NCBI GenBank assembly: GCA_032209605.1
Contig: JASFXZ010000035.1
Location: 1,555,001-1,619,000, forward strand
Source: Mactromeris polynyma
Lineage: Eukaryota > Mollusca > Bivalvia > Venerida > Mactridae
Length of the DNA stretch: 64,000 nt
Direction of reading: 5' to 3'
In this document: positions 1-12,098 of the stretch, piece by piece
Layout of the letters: each line of letters opens with the position of its first letter
How positions within the stretch are numbered: position 1 is the stretch's first letter
Position numbers and translations under genes: made by a program
The notes under the pieces: generated by a model
Told to the model about the DNA's origin: nothing
Databases searched by the model: none
The model's input: only the letters and a program-made list of their open reading frames with translations

Positions 1-8
1 TCTTTACT

Positions 9-227
9 TAGTGTCCATATGGTTTTGGTTACCAAAACGTGTTTAAAACGTACGGCAGACGTCAACTGTTGTTTTAACATTTTTTTCATTTAGTGACCAT
101 ATGGTTTTGTAACCAATACGTAATGAAAACGTATTGCAGACGTCTACTATATTTTTTTCAAAGTCTTCACATAGTGTCCATATGGTTTTGGTTACCAATA
201 CGTATTTAAAACGTTTTTCAGACGTCT
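9..227. repeat. Tandem repeat, about 82 bp x 3
   Basis: Three successive copies begin TAGTG(T/A)CCATATGGTTTTG and end CAGACGTC, near 9-63, 93-146 and 173-227. The ORF that crosses them is a by-product of the repeat. From 230 to 515 the sequence is unique AT-rich DNA in which I recognise nothing. Confidence 0.7.
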
Positions 228-515
228 TGCAGTGTTCCAATTTGCCGCGAAACGTCTTAAGCACGTGATAAAAACGTCTTGCGTACCAACACTTATAGGA
301 GACGTTGCCGTCACCGAAACGAATGGTTCACTGGGTTTCGATAAAGAGTACGTTACCTTACTGTAATCCACTGAATTTCGGTGAATGATTTTGTTTTCTT
401 AAGTGGTCATAGGGAATTCTTGCCAAAAGTGTGAGTAATCAAATTAAGAATTTGTAATTACAGATATGATCTTGAAGACTTCTGTTCTAATTTTGCACCT
501 CTCACAAAAAGTTTA

Positions 516-1552
516 CTAAGGTATTGTACAATACTTACTTGTACGAAACAAGTCCGTGATATCGGGTATAACTTTATAAAACATTTCTTGATGATTCATA
601 CGATAGCACAGATCAAACAAGGCTTGCTGATAAACGTCAGCATAATCCACAGAATAATATTGACTCTTTTCTTCTAATAGTTTCGCGTACTCTTCTTTAG
701 ATGATGTAAGATGTGTCAGGTAGTGGCCAAGATGTTCGACGTCGTCAAATCGTCCACACTAATAACTGACCCCGTCGGAAATATTGACGACGATTTACCT
801 TTCCGTCCACCTCTTGTAACAATAAGTATGTCGTATTTGAAATTCTCGAAAAGTTTTTCTGTGTGATAGTTATCGCATAAGGCATTTTCGAAAGCCAGGT
901 AAAATGCATAGGTATTATTCAAAATATCGAAACAGTCATCATGTATTAGCTTTCTCCCACAGTCCCATTTTGTACCGCAGCGACCCAATACTGTAACATC
1001 GGTATGCTTTTTTAATTGTTCAATGTATTCCATTCGTTTGGAGTTAGTATCACAATGAGACGTTATTATAATTGCCCCTTTTGTCTTATTTTTAGCAATG
1101 CTCCGGTAGTTCTTTCTTACGGAAGCATTTCGTTTCTTTATCTCTCCATATGGTAGATGGATGTCCGCGGTCCCGTTATCGTATGTCATTGTCCAATTAA
1201 ATTTTCCTTTCAAGTGCGGCATCTTGTATGCTCTTGATTTCTCCACCACAACCGGTGATTCGTGAGCAGCAAAAATCCATATTTGCCCTTTTTGTTTTCT
1301 CAATCCAAGTTTCCCCAAATGTCGACCATCAAACAATACAGCGTCACTGTCTCTAAATAGCCACTTGTTAAAAGTAAGTTCACAATTGTTGTACTTACAC
1401 TTAGAGAAATCTTTAAGAGTTGCCCGCCGTCTCTTTCCTAAAAATGACAAAATTTTATACCAGAGAACGAGATATTTCTTTTGTTCCACCTTTTTGGGGC
1501 TTTTTTGATGTACAAATGGTTGTAAAGAGATTTGATTGTCATATCCATTGAC
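516..1552 (-). pseudogene. FUT-A catalytic exon, GT10 alpha-1,3-fucosyltransferase, frameshifted
   Basis: This is the catalytic exon of a Golgi alpha-1,3-fucosyltransferase (GT10 family), which transfers fucose from GDP-fucose to GlcNAc on glycoconjugates. Family signatures are visible: FNWTMTYDNGTADIHLPYG, the SHCDTNSKRMEYI block and the donor-binding FENALCDNYHTEK motif. The exon starts right after a splice acceptor (TTTCAG at 1553) in phase 0, so the ATG at 1579 is intronic. Compared with FUT-C, one A is missing from an A run at about 745-752. The frame then ends early at 716, while the original C-terminus can still be followed in another frame to a stop at 516-518. The rest is well preserved, so inactivation looks recent, or this is an assembly error. 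The membrane anchor exon is at 2892-3001. Confidence 0.85.
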
Positions 1553-2891
1553 CTGAAATATGAAGAATTGCGTATACATGTACTAAGCAAACCATGTGGT
1601 ATTTTAAGGTAACATACGTGACCACGAGGTATTAATTGTATATTGAGTAAATTGGCCAAGCTCAGGATGGAGTAAAAAATAAAGTAGTCGAACAGGATTT
1701 GTCACATACAAAAGGTGCGCCCATTCCAAGAGCACAAAGAGGCATGAACATATACGTACAAGTAGACAAATGACAAAGCAAAAGGAAAACATAAAAAGGT
1801 GAATTGATCTGTGAAGGTAAGAGTATCACATAGGAAAGTTCATTCACCAATGTTGTCATTCTCGTCAGCTCTCGGATATTTCCGTACCATTTCGTTACCC
1901 TACGAACATCCTCTAGTTTATGTCAGGCGGAGCACTATGTGGCAAAATTCAACATTTTCTGCGGTCAAAAAATAGTTCTAGTAAAACAGGTTTAACTTCA
2001 AAACAAATTCGATAAGAAATGGATTATCGTTGTCATATCTAATTAAAAACTCGCATATTTCAGTCTTCATATAGCTTAAATATGTGATTTTAATCCCGAT
2101 TATCGGAACTCAGGCGTTCACGCCGCCATATTGTTTACATGATATTCGAATGGTATTTCCAAAAGTAGTCCCTATCGAACATCCGAGGCACTTGACGTAG
2201 TTGGCCGAGGTTTTCCGAATGGGTAAGCTACGTTATAAAAGTATATACCATACGGGGAATCTCAAACAGTATTTCCAGATTTCAAACCGTGTGTCTCCGT
2301 CTTGAGACATTATTTGAAGTGCTGTTATTGATTAAAGTATGTCATAAACTCCTTACACATTTGATAAGGATTGATTTCATTGCCGATGATAATGCTCTTA
2401 TTTCATAACATTTGATATATTTTGCATTAACATAGACATTTAACTCCCAAACTCTTCCCGTAAGGCATATGCTATTGAATGCGACAATCTCTGAGATTAA
2501 AATATCTCCGACGTACACATATGCTTAATGACACATAATGTCATTCACTGTTCGTAGAATGTGTCGGCTTTTATAAGCAAGTTCAAGATCACAGAAAACT
2601 CCTGCCATATAGCTGTCAGAAAAAATAAATTACGCCGATTTAATACATGTACTATGTTGTAAGTTTATACTGAAAACATATTTTCGAAATTTAATACTCA
2701 TTTCTAAGTTTATGCTGAAAACATGTTTTCAAAAATTAACACTCATTTCTAAGTTTATGTTGGAAAAATGTTTTCAAAATTTAACACTCATTTCTAAGTT
2801 TATGCTGAAAACATGTTTTCAAAATATCAATTATATCGATTCATGCAATATGAATGTACAAGCGTCAATATAGTGAGCGTGGAATAATTAC
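1553..2891 (-). other. FUT-A intron between anchor and catalytic exons
   Basis: This sequence lies between a GT donor (G at 2891) and an AG acceptor (1553). It aligns by eye over most of its length with the FUT-B intron (24950-26238). No coding potential is recognised; the short ORFs at 1604-1859 run through intronic sequence shared by both paralogues but carry no motif. Confidence 0.7.
2658..2830. repeat. Minisatellite, about 46 bp x 4, in FUT-A intron
   Basis: Four tandem copies of a unit starting TAAGTTTAT(A/G)CTGAAAACAT lie just downstream of the anchor exon. The FUT-B intron has about three copies at the same place (26053-26165), so the repeat predates the gene duplication and changed in copy number later. 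Confidence 0.75.
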
Positions 2892-3001
2892 ATGTTCTGC
2901 CATCTTCACCATTGTCTTGACTCCCAGGTAGCGATGTTCCCCCGAAGTGATGAGCAAGACGAGTACTATCAGCACAAATAATATTCCCAAGTAACAAAGT
3001 A
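2892..3001 (-). CDS. FUT-A signal-anchor exon
   Basis: A 110-bp exon is bounded by a TTTCAG acceptor and a GTAATT donor. It encodes a very hydrophobic stretch (LGILFVLIVLVLLI) followed by polar residues, as expected for the type II signal anchor and stem of a Golgi glycosyltransferase. It starts in phase 1 and ends on a codon boundary, matching the phase-0 start of the catalytic exon at 1552. FUT-B has a near-identical exon of the same length at 26239-26348, and FUT-C a diverged 104-bp version. Because the exon starts in phase 1, another exon carrying the initiator must lie upstream; I could not find it. Confidence 0.7.
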
Positions 3002-3285
3002 CTGAAACAAAGATGTAAAAATAAAACCTTTTATTGCTAATAAAAATTCTTGACAATTCAAATATGCCGCTTGCTATGTTGCGATATTCGATTATTCTCA
3101 ATGGTATGCTATTAAAAAGCAATCATATGTCATATATCTCAGGCTTTTTATATGTATGCGCACTTTTTCAGCATTCAAATACTGTATTTCATCCAACACA
3201 TAAACTCCCCTATGGGTCCCAAAGATTAAGGACGCAATGACCAACGGCTAGGTTATTCATAATAAGGGTATAACTAGTGGAAAAC

Positions 3286-3375
3286 TATATCAAGAGAGAA
3301 TAAGTTGCTACCGGGAAGGCCACGTAATAAGATGGAATACTTCACGGTAGAAGTCAAGAAAGCTAGCAACAATAG
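3286..3375 (+). repeat. R1 dispersed repeat, internally deleted copy
   Basis: It begins AGAGAATAAGTTGCTAC and ends in the AAGTCAAGAAAGCTAGCAAC segment, joined without the middle seen in the full copy at 28274-28510. The same deleted form occurs at 26634-26722, so it was present before the FUT-A/B duplication. Confidence 0.65.
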
Positions 3376-6360
3376 GACGAAAGGGGGGGAAGAAAAACAT
3401 GAACACTATATCAAGTGAAAGAATTGTCAATGGGGAAAGGTGGATTTAACATACATGTCATGGAGGTGGCGTAAGAGTTAAGCATTCCCTTTTACTCACA
3501 TAGTTAATTTAGTAACTGATAATACAAGTACTCTGAAAAGTATTTTGGGTTTCACTCTGTTTTCAATTTGGGATGTCGTAGGTACTATCCTGTGATCACC
3601 CACTAGTGCGTGCGGGAGCTATCTAACGGGGAGTGTTCGCTTAGTTTAATGGATTGTAGGGAAATATGAGGCTGGCTGTAATACAACATTGAAACATGTC
3701 TTTGCCACTGCCAGTGTGGTATTGTTTTTAACTCATCATGTATATTTGCGTATTGTTGCCCTAAATCTTTGTATTGCTTATGGATTTACAACCTCTACTG
3801 TAAGTGACATCATTTCGAGAAAACACACATTGTGATAAAACAATTCGCAAACAGAAACACTATTTACTCCATATGGTCACTTCGTTTTCATATTGTCATA
3901 TGCGGCAAATATTGCTAACTGTCAGTACACGGTGACGTCACATGTGACGTTTTCTGGAAATGACGTCACTTACAGAAAAGTGTTACGTGCCTCTTTGTGT
4001 ACTTCCCGTAGCCGTGTACTTCGAAGTGGCAATCCTAGGCAACTATAATATTCATTATGATACAATTATTGCGTAACATAGTTTCCCAAGTGTTGCCTTA
4101 TGTCAATTTATTCAATATGATTTTGTTCAATAAGTTTTCCCTGATTCGAAGCATTTCCATTCACAAAACGTCTGAAATCGGCGATTTGCGATTCGGTGAT
4201 TCGCTATACTTTCCTTTTATACAATCGCAGAGTTTAAAATACATTCTATTTACTTTAATCTTACAATCCCACTTGGTGTGGTTTAAGTTTCTCTTTGACA
4301 ATTACGCTGTCAAATGTATACATTCACATTCGATCTAATATCAAGTTTGTCATTGTTAACTAAGTGGCTTATTAAAATATTGTTTTAGAATCAATTTAGA
4401 TACAATCAAACCTTACATTAAGCGACCGTTTCAAATAATTGTACCACTATACCCCAGGGTTAACGCAATTATTTATCTGTTAAATTGCTTAAATATCTAT
4501 TAAATTGCTGCTTGTACGTCAAGTAGGCATTTTTGTGAACCACAGAATTAAAAGTCTATATTGATGCCGTGTGTACACATAGTTTACAAGGATTGCAAAA
4601 TAAAATCTTTAACATTTCAGAAAGCAGTTGTTAACCGTTCGAGCGGGTAATTTTCGACTAGTTAAACCATAAAACGGTTATTGGAAATAAGCCCCAATCT
4701 AATATATACATTTATTATAATACTGACTAAAATATTACGTTGATATTATGTATATCTTATTTCAGACAACTTTAACATGTAGTCCTAGGAATGAAAAACA
4801 GCGATATGTTGTGTAAACAAGATCCCGATGGCGCAACAAAATCTTAAGATATATCTACATGTATTATATAACTGACTCAAATATTTCCGACGTTGATATT
4901 ATGTATATCTTATTTCGCGCAACAAAATCTTAAGATCTTTATGACACAGTCATAGCGGATTAACTATGCTTTGGATTTGTTTAATTAAGCTTATACATGT
5001 ATATACATAATAGGCCTTTAGTACCGCAAATCCTAAACAAGCATCGAGAGATCTACTTTATTGACACGTCCAATTTCACCGTTTTAGTGTCTACTGTAAA
5101 CGTGGTTAGAATTGCGGTGATCACTAATTTGGACGGAAGTCAAACAGACCTTTTAATCGTAAACACTTGGCGATATTTAGTCTGTTATATATTGTTTACT
5201 TCATGTTCACACTTCTGTTGATAAAACACCAATTTACAAAGAATAATACCTCTAGTCCACATATATTGAAATTTAGTTAATTTGTCACTTAAAATTTCGT
5301 ATTATGAAATTGATGATGATAAAACGAAACCTTTTCGCGTTTTTTGGTGGTAAAACTTTCTCATTTTTAGCTTGCCCCGAGAGCTTATATCGTGTGTGCG
5401 TGTGTCTGTGTATAACAGATGATTGTGTTTGAAAACGTTTTATATTAAATTTATTTTGTGATTTTAGTTGTTACATGTATTAGCTGTGAGATTTTTTATT
5501 TGGGATATGATTCACAAAAACTGCTGTTTTGAAAGAAAAGTATATCTATGGTGCTCACTTGAAAATGCTGAGCATGTGAGACTGGATAGTTTATACTTAT
5601 TTTATACAATATATGAATTGTAGTGTCAGTCTTTTCACTCTTGATGTCTGCTTTCTAGACAGCATTACTAAATAAGTTTTACAAACTAATGGTCTTAGTT
5701 GTACTTTATGCCTTGTATTCATACTCCCTCAAACATTGTTTATCAAGTTGAATACTAGAATTATCATGTCGATTGGTTTATCTGTCCAATATATAACATA
5801 TGAATTATCCAGCTTGTTTTGAAGCTGATTAAATTATGGCTTCAAGTACAGTTCAATATTTGAATTCATCTTTTGCAAAGGCCATATTATATATGTAAGG
5901 ATAACATAGACCTAGATAATTATTTAACGACAATTTATGACAAAATGTTATAAGCCAAAGTAAGCCTAATAAGAATGTTAAACGGAAAAAGTATAGCATA
6001 GAAACACTAATCGGTCACCATCGCTATTATTTTCTGCTGATTGATTGATTTATTTACGCAAAACTTAAGACGATATTAATTGTCTATGTTTAAAATGACA
6101 AATCAAATAAAAACATTAAAAAATCTATGGAAATTAATAGTCTAGAGTTTAGCCCCACATTTGCCAAGAATTCCGTGAAATAAGCGACATGTTTATCTAA
6201 TTAAGTGCTCTGCATAGGTTTGTAATTCTAACCCTGGTGTGACCCTAAATAGCCCCTATTTCTTCATGGTATGTTACTGATATTACTCTTATCAGATTAG
6301 AAACAACAATGGTTACTATTTGGTAGTCAATACATCTAGATAGAGACAGTGAAAATATAG
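3376..6360. other. Non-coding; first part paralogous to unit B
   Basis: The part up to about 4990 aligns with 26725-28205 and should contain the upstream exon or promoter of the FUT genes, but I cannot define it. From 4990 to 6360 I see only AT-rich unique sequence. A partly repeated block at 4690-4930 (two copies of the TTGATATTATGTATATCTTATTTC segment) is the only structure there. Confidence 0.5.
3933..3968. promoter_or_regulatory. Cluster of CRE-like sites upstream of FUT-A
   Basis: Two palindromic TGACGTCA sites (3933-3940 and 3961-3968) flank a TGACGT half site (3945-3950). The paralogous block in unit B keeps the first site exactly (27287-27294), the half site, and a one-base variant of the last. 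TGACGTCA is the known CREB/ATF site. A role as FUT promoter or enhancer is inference from position and conservation. Confidence 0.35.
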
Positions 6361-7855
6361 TATACTGAGCCAAACAAGTTACGATACATGAAATCAATTG
6401 GATACAATTTTATCGTGGGTCAGTAATATAAATATGTTTTTAAGCATTTTGGAAATATGGTCTTTGATACATAATTTAAATTGATTATTATGCTTCAATT
6501 TCATTTAAACTTTTTGAAAATCAATAAGAAAATGGAATAAGTTCTGGAATTTGTTAATACCGGGTGTGACCTCCCTGTGCATTCATTACAGCAGTGCATC
6601 GTCTACGCATAGAATTGAAAAGTGTTTGAATATCTCGCTGTGGAATGGCATTCCATTCTTGAATAAAAAAAAACTCCAACTGCGCTAATGTTTGGGGATT
6701 GCGACGTCTAATCCGACGGTCCAGGGCATCCCAAAGATGTTCTATTGGGGACAAATCTGGAGAACAAGCAGGCCAATCTAGAACATTAATGTTTTGTTGG
6801 GCAAGAAAATTTCGGCATACATGTGCTGTATGGCACCTAGCATTGTCTTGCTGGAACAACGTGACGTTCACGTTAGCGTTAAGAAATGGTACGACGACTG
6901 GTGCTAAAATTTCGTCTCGATAACGTTGTCCCGTTAGATTCCCACGCACAATAACCAATTGAGTGCGATTCTGGTAGGATATTCCGCCCCAAACCATGAT
7001 ACTTCCACCACCGTAACGGTCCACCTCGTGCACACAGACGTCGGCATAACGTTCACCGTCCTACGGTATACTCTAGCACGTCCATCTCCTCGCCTCAAAC
7101 AAAAACGCGAATCGTCAGTGAACATTACCGTATTCCATTGATTTCTTGTCCAATTCAAATGTCCAGTGGCCCACTGACGTCTCAAGACGCGATGACGTTG
7201 GGTAAATATAGGCCCATGATACGGACGTCTGGCTCTTATACCACGCTCGGCGAGTCTGTTTCGGACTGTTTGAGCACTGATTCTGTTGTTTGTACGACCA
7301 TGTGTTACAGCAGCAGTAACAGTAGATGGAAGAAACCGGTCACGTAAGTGTGACGTCCTTATGTGACGGTCCTGTGCATGAGTCGTTTCACGGGGCCTAC
7401 CAGAACGGGGACGGTCATTAACAGAACCAAGGGCACGATAACGGCATAAAAGTCGGGTTATAGTCGACCTAGACACTCCAAAGTGAGCAGCGACGTCAGC
7501 GTGACGTAAGTTTGCTTGTAGCATACCAATGGCTATAAGGCGTTGATTTGCATTCAGTCTCGGCATAATTACAGCAGAGAAATATTGAATTTTGCCTATG
7601 TTTTCACAATACAGGTACACTATCTGTGCAATGCGTATATTTTTAAGTCGATACATGTTCATCATCATGGGTTTCCCGTGCAGTGCGTGCAAAAATAAAA
7701 AATCCCTATTGCCAGTAACACGATATTCTACAATAATCGATAATGGTCTATGAAAACAGTCATACGTTTAAGCAATCATGTAATCACAGTACATATAACA
7801 CAAGTTTAAGCTTTAAGATTTTACAAATGTATCGTTACTTGTTTGGCTCAGTATA
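6361..7855. mobile_element. Tc1-type DNA transposon
   Basis: Inverted ends of 29 bp lie at 6361-6389 and 7827-7855. They match except for one base and share the core ACTGAGCCAAACAAG. Each end carries the TA expected of Tc1/mariner target sites. The element is about 1.5 kb and encloses a single transposase gene on the minus strand. Unit B does not have it. Confidence 0.85.
6554..7566 (-). pseudogene. Tc1 (DD34E) transposase, one frameshift
   Basis: This is a cut-and-paste transposase. The likely start is the methionine of MPRLNANQR at 7566, since the ORF upstream of it lies outside the family match. An N-terminal paired-like helix-turn-helix (HFGVSRSTITRLL) is followed by the catalytic residues: D in MFTDDSRF, D in QQDNARCH and E in SPIEHLWD. 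Thirty-four residues separate the last two, the Tc1 spacing. The WGGIS and WPACSPDLSPIEH motifs are also present. The frame breaks once, between about 7033 and 7064, after RVYRR, and continues in another frame from the GERYADV region. A single indel in an otherwise clean gene points to a recently dead copy. Confidence 0.9.
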
Positions 7856-7869
7856 TATTCAACTAGTTC

Positions 7870-8110
7870 TGACTTTTTATGCCCCCACTCTGAATTGGGG
7901 GGCAGGCCTGGATCCAGAAATTCTCGACTGGGGGGGCCAAACATTATGAAAATGCCCTGCACTTGAGGTGCGTAGCGCCAAGTGTGGTTAGGTACGGGAG
8001 GGGATTATCCCCCTCCTTTAAGGGGGGTCCGGGGATCTTCCCCGAAAAAGTTTACAATATATACATTGTTTATGAAAAGGTGGTTTCTGGTGCACTCCGG
8101 GGGTCGCAGG
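7870..8110. repeat. G/C-rich dispersed repeat fragment
   Basis: The composition shifts sharply to runs of G and C (GGGGGGCAGG, GGGGGGGCC, GTAGCGCCAAG, AAGGGGGGTCCGGGGATC) within AT-rich surroundings. The arrangement resembles interspersed repeats common in marine invertebrates. I cannot place it in a family and there is no second copy in the window. Confidence 0.4.
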
Positions 8111-8574
8111 ATCTATTGGTGAACCTTTATTTTTTATAAATTGGTTTAATGCTGCCAATCGACCATAATTGGGATATGATACCATACTCGAGAATATAAT
8201 TAAAACGTTTCATATAACGGAGTCACAGTATCTTCTGTACATTTAAGGTATTCATTTAAAATTGTATCCTGGTCAGAGTGTGATTTCCCATTATTTGAAC
8301 GTGAAATGGCTAATAAAATTTCTTGTATACTATTTAAAGAATCGGTTGTGTGTATAGAAGGAATTATGTTGTCATTATTTAGTAGCGAGAAACTCGGAGA
8401 TACTCGGGGCGATGTTATTCGTTTTTCTATTCAAACTACATGTATTTAATTAATCCCAATAATCCTTTCGCTTTTTTTGAGTTCATGGACCGTAGCTTAT
8501 TCTCCGTATCTAGTCTGTGTTTAATTATTGGTTTATAAAAACGGCTAGCTTTATTTACTTAAATAATAGATTTT

Positions 8575-8720
8575 TTTAAAGCAAGAGCAATGTTTACTGA
8601 AACTAAAAAGAAAGCTAAATCTAGATATAATAATATTGACAATAATATACTTTATAATGTATGCAAATGGTCACCACGATTGTTTTGGAAACATATTGAA
8701 AAAATCAATAAAAATGTAAA
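8575..8720 (+). pseudogene. Short LINE fragment (endonuclease-RT linker)
   Basis: The reading frame here gives KKKAKSRYNN followed by WSPRLFWKHIEKINK. This resembles the linker between endonuclease and reverse transcriptase in non-LTR retrotransposons, where an Arg/Lys-rich stretch precedes an FWK motif. The fragment is short and the call rests on this pattern alone. Confidence 0.35.
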
Positions 8721-8730
8721 TTCTGAGTGT

Positions 8731-8868
8731 AGGACAAAATCCCCTCCGGATAAAATCCCCTTTACTCATTGTGTACAAGGTGGACAAAATCCCCTTCGTG
8801 AATTTACAAGGTGGACAAAATCCCCTTCATGAATTTTACAAGTAGGACAAAATCCCCTTCATGAACTC
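8731..8868 (+). repeat. Short tandem repeat with GGACAAAATCCCCTTC core
   Basis: Four units of roughly 33-36 bp share GGACAAAATCCCCT and part of TTCATGAATTTTACAAG. The copies become more alike toward the right. Confidence 0.7.
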
Positions 8869-9319
8869 TTAAACGTCATCTTCTATATATTTAAAGCGGC
8901 TGGGCCATAAAATTTACATTTTATTCATTTTTAATACGGTGAAGTTTTTAAATTATGAATGTATAATTATAAGATACTAAACAATATTTTTAAAATAGTA
9001 AAACAGTCTTATAATAATATAAATTTTTAAAATGAATAGTTATTAAAAATAAGACAGACACATTTTATTACTCGATATAGACACACACACACAGACATTC
9101 ACTACAGTCTTTATTTGACAATAGAAAACTTATCACAGCATATACTATATGATAGTTTTAAGAAAACAGTGAATGCTCACCCATATGGGATAAACAAACT
9201 CAACTCCACAATCGATGTATTGCATTTAAAATGCTAAAAGAGTAGTAACCTTAAGACCTAATCAGTGGGTATAATTTTGTATTAAGAATAGAAAAAGGTC
9301 ACAGCCGACTGGGAGGGGG

Positions 9320-9965
9320 GGGGGGCAAGGCCAATATATATTTGCCCTTGTCCGTCTGTCTGTCCGGGCAAACATTTAGGGTTTATGAGCTTACTGACAT
9401 TAGGGTTAGGGGCTTTTTTGTTCTGTTTTTTATATGAAAAGCTCATAATATCATCTGCTTATGAGCTTTTTTTTAAAAGAAGGAAAAAGCTCATAAACCG
9501 TAAATATTTTGGTACGTCCGTCCATCCGTCCGTCACAAAATTTTGTGTCACTCATATCTCCAAATGTATATGAGTCAGAGCCATAAATCTTTACAGGAAA
9601 TTTTCACCAGCATGTGGGGTTTCATGTTTGGCTGTGCCCAGTAGGTGCAAATTTATAGCCCTTGACTTAGTTAAAATATAGCATACAGAGTATGCAATCA
9701 TGTGTCATGCATATCTCCAAAATAATATGAGCCAGAGTCATAAGATTTTACAGGAATGTTCACCAACCTGTATAGTTCAGCACCTGATGTTTCATGTATG
9801 GTTACGCCCAGTAAGTGCAAAGTTATGGCCCTTGACTTATCACCATAATCAGTACAGTTGTTTACTTGGTAATTTTGATACCCATTCACAAAGCAGAATA
9901 ATGGCATTTGATTTTGTGACAAAGGCTGCAAGTGAGGGCATCTGTGTCCTATGGACACATTTCTA
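9320..9965 (+). repeat. Dispersed repeat with internal duplication
   Basis: The segment opens with a poly-G run and GGCCAATATATATTTG, which recurs at 10869-10885. It contains CCGTCCGTC-type runs and a TTAGGGTTAGGGG stretch. Two diverged copies of a unit of about 150 bp follow (9545-9670 and 9698-9845); each runs from TCTCCAAA through TTTACAGGAA to GCCCTTGACTTA. The ORFs on both strands here are repeat-derived. Confidence 0.55.
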
Positions 9966-11030
9966 GTTCATTTTAAATTCTAATTGTGAATAATAACCAT
10001 CGTTAAACATATAATTTTCTTAAAATTCTAAGTGTCATCATTCAGACTAACGTATATTTGGAGACAAAAATATATGGTCAGTATTCTTGATACAAAAATA
10101 ATATAATATAAAACATCCATTTAAATCATCATATATGTTTTATTGAAATTAGGCAATAAGTGTTGTATGTCTGCAGCCAATTTTATAAAGCTTGTTAAAT
10201 CTTTGGTTTGGTTTGATTTAGTCAAAATGATAATTGATTGGTCAATATTTATCAAATAACTACTCCTAAAGAATGCATTAATTAAGACGTGAAAGATAAC
10301 CTGTGGACAACTTATCCAAGTTATATACAAATTGCTGCAGTTCTTTTTTACTATACAATAATTATAATGTTTGCTTTATTTATCAAATTTCATACATATA
10401 CTATATACAGGTACATATTGGTGTAGTTATTTCAAACTACCCCTGTTTCAAGTTACCCCCTGGTAACTTAAAATCGCTTTTATTTTACTGGGAGGTAGGA
10501 TGAAATCAATGTCAAATTACCTCATTCCCTTATTTAAGCTTATCTTTATACATTTTCCAAGCATACATTGAAAAAATATATATGTAATAATGATAAGCAT
10601 CAAAACAACAAGAAAACAACTTCAGCAGCATGAACGACAACGGTAGCAGCAACACCAATAACCTTAACTGCAGTGTAATTAACATTTAGTTTTTTATTGA
10701 TTTTTGTAGTTTGAGATTAGCTTTCAATTTTGGATATTTCATCATTTTATTCAAATAACTGACCATGATTTAAAATAATTGAAAAATTACCACATAAGCT
10801 CGATCAGTGAGGTAATGTAAACTACACAGGGATAACATGAATTTGAGTTTAGATCTACCAACAAACAAGGGCCAATATATATTTGTCCCCCTGAACGAAT
10901 GGGTTCATAAAAAGACAATCCCAAACTTTTCACCATGAAATATACCTTATGAAACGCTGACATTTATTCATCGTTGATAAAATGTTCATTAATAGTAACT
11001 GTTTATAATTAATTTTAGAATTATTAACTT
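9966..11030. other. Non-coding, no recognised feature
   Basis: This is AT-rich sequence without motif-bearing ORFs. From about 10900 onward it begins to align with unit B near 29080 (the shared GAAACGCTGACATT segment). Confidence 0.5.
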
Positions 11031-11477
11031 TAGGGATGTCAATATACGGTTATTTTGCTAATCGGCTAACCGAACATGACAATCAGTACTTGTCTCGTAT
11101 TGTGTCGTGTATATGACTAGACCTATACACAAACTTAAGTACAATAACAATACACTTTATCTGCATATTTTAATTTGCCTAATTTCTCGAATTAACGAGT
11201 TGTACGACTCTCCTAAATGACATTTGAATTGAATATATGTAGCAAATGTATACGTGTCAATCAATGTTGCCCCCTTACGCCGTGGTTTCACACCTTTCAG
11301 GAACTAAGTATTGAGATTTGAGACTACATATATCTTGCGAGATTGTTTTCTTTTTTTCCAAAATGAGAAGAAGATGTTTGCCTAAAAAATACATTGTAAA
11401 CGATTGACCGGTTAGAGATTTTACTGACCGAAAAGTGCATGCTCGAACCGCTCAACGGTTAATCGTTTACATCCTTA
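11031..11477. mobile_element. hAT-like MITE
   Basis: The ends are TAGGGATGTCAA and the inverted TTTACATCCTTA, with subterminal CGGTTA/TAACCG motifs typical of hAT-type miniature elements. The flanking 8-mers ATTAACTT and ATTATCTC agree at six positions, consistent with an old 8-bp duplication. No transposase is present. Confidence 0.6.
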
Positions 11478-12098
11478 ATTATCTCTACTTACCACGATTC
11501 TGTCTTGAGCGATTTTTGTTTGGAGTTTCCGCTTCTTCCAACACTCCACATTTTTTACAATCATCAACAGTTTTCTATACTATGTTACATTAATATTATT
11601 GTAAAATGTGTTCCACGTGCAATGTTTCAAAATAGTTTGTTCATAAAATTGGTAAAATCACCAGGCCATACCAATTGTTTATGTAAGGTTGATCTTATGC
11701 AGTGGATCCACGTGCTACATGGAACCTGTTGTATATACAATAAATATGTTATATTGTTTGATGTACAAACTGTATATATGTACCATAGATACCTGCCAAA
11801 TGATTTTCATAATGATTTTTCATACACACTCTTATTTTTTTTATTATTATTATTTATTTTTTGTTTGTTAAATTCAAGTTTCAAGTTTGTATATGGAATC
11901 GCAATCCCCACCAAGTAAAAAATAAAAACAACAACAACAAAACCCCAAATTTAATCACCATCCAATAAACAAAAATTGTAACGCCATTACTTATACCATT
12001 ATGTAATTATGTTATTTTATGTACACATGTCATTACATTTGTAATCTGTGTGAAATGTAAAAATAAAGGAATTGTTCTGTTCTGTTCTGTTCTGTAAT
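11478..12098 (+). repeat. LINE 3' end with (TTCTG)n tail
   Basis: AT-rich sequence ends in AATAAAGGAATTG followed by a TTCTG microsatellite at 12074-12098. The same kind of end (AATAAA then TGTTCTGTTCTG) appears at 20210-20262 and 40690-40757. A shared pentanucleotide tail after a poly(A)-signal-like hexamer is typical of LINE 3' ends. The upstream limit is uncertain. Confidence 0.5.

Noticed and set aside
43..264. 73-codon ORF at the window start
   Set aside because: Lies across the 82-bp tandem repeat and reproduces its period.
1604..1859. Small hydrophobic ORFs in the FUT-A intron, also at 25071-25268
   Set aside because: Shared because the introns are paralogous; no splice sites or frame conservation that would mark an exon.
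9397..9412. Telomere-like TTAGGGTTAGGGG
   Set aside because: Only two units within a dispersed repeat; not evidence of an interstitial telomere.
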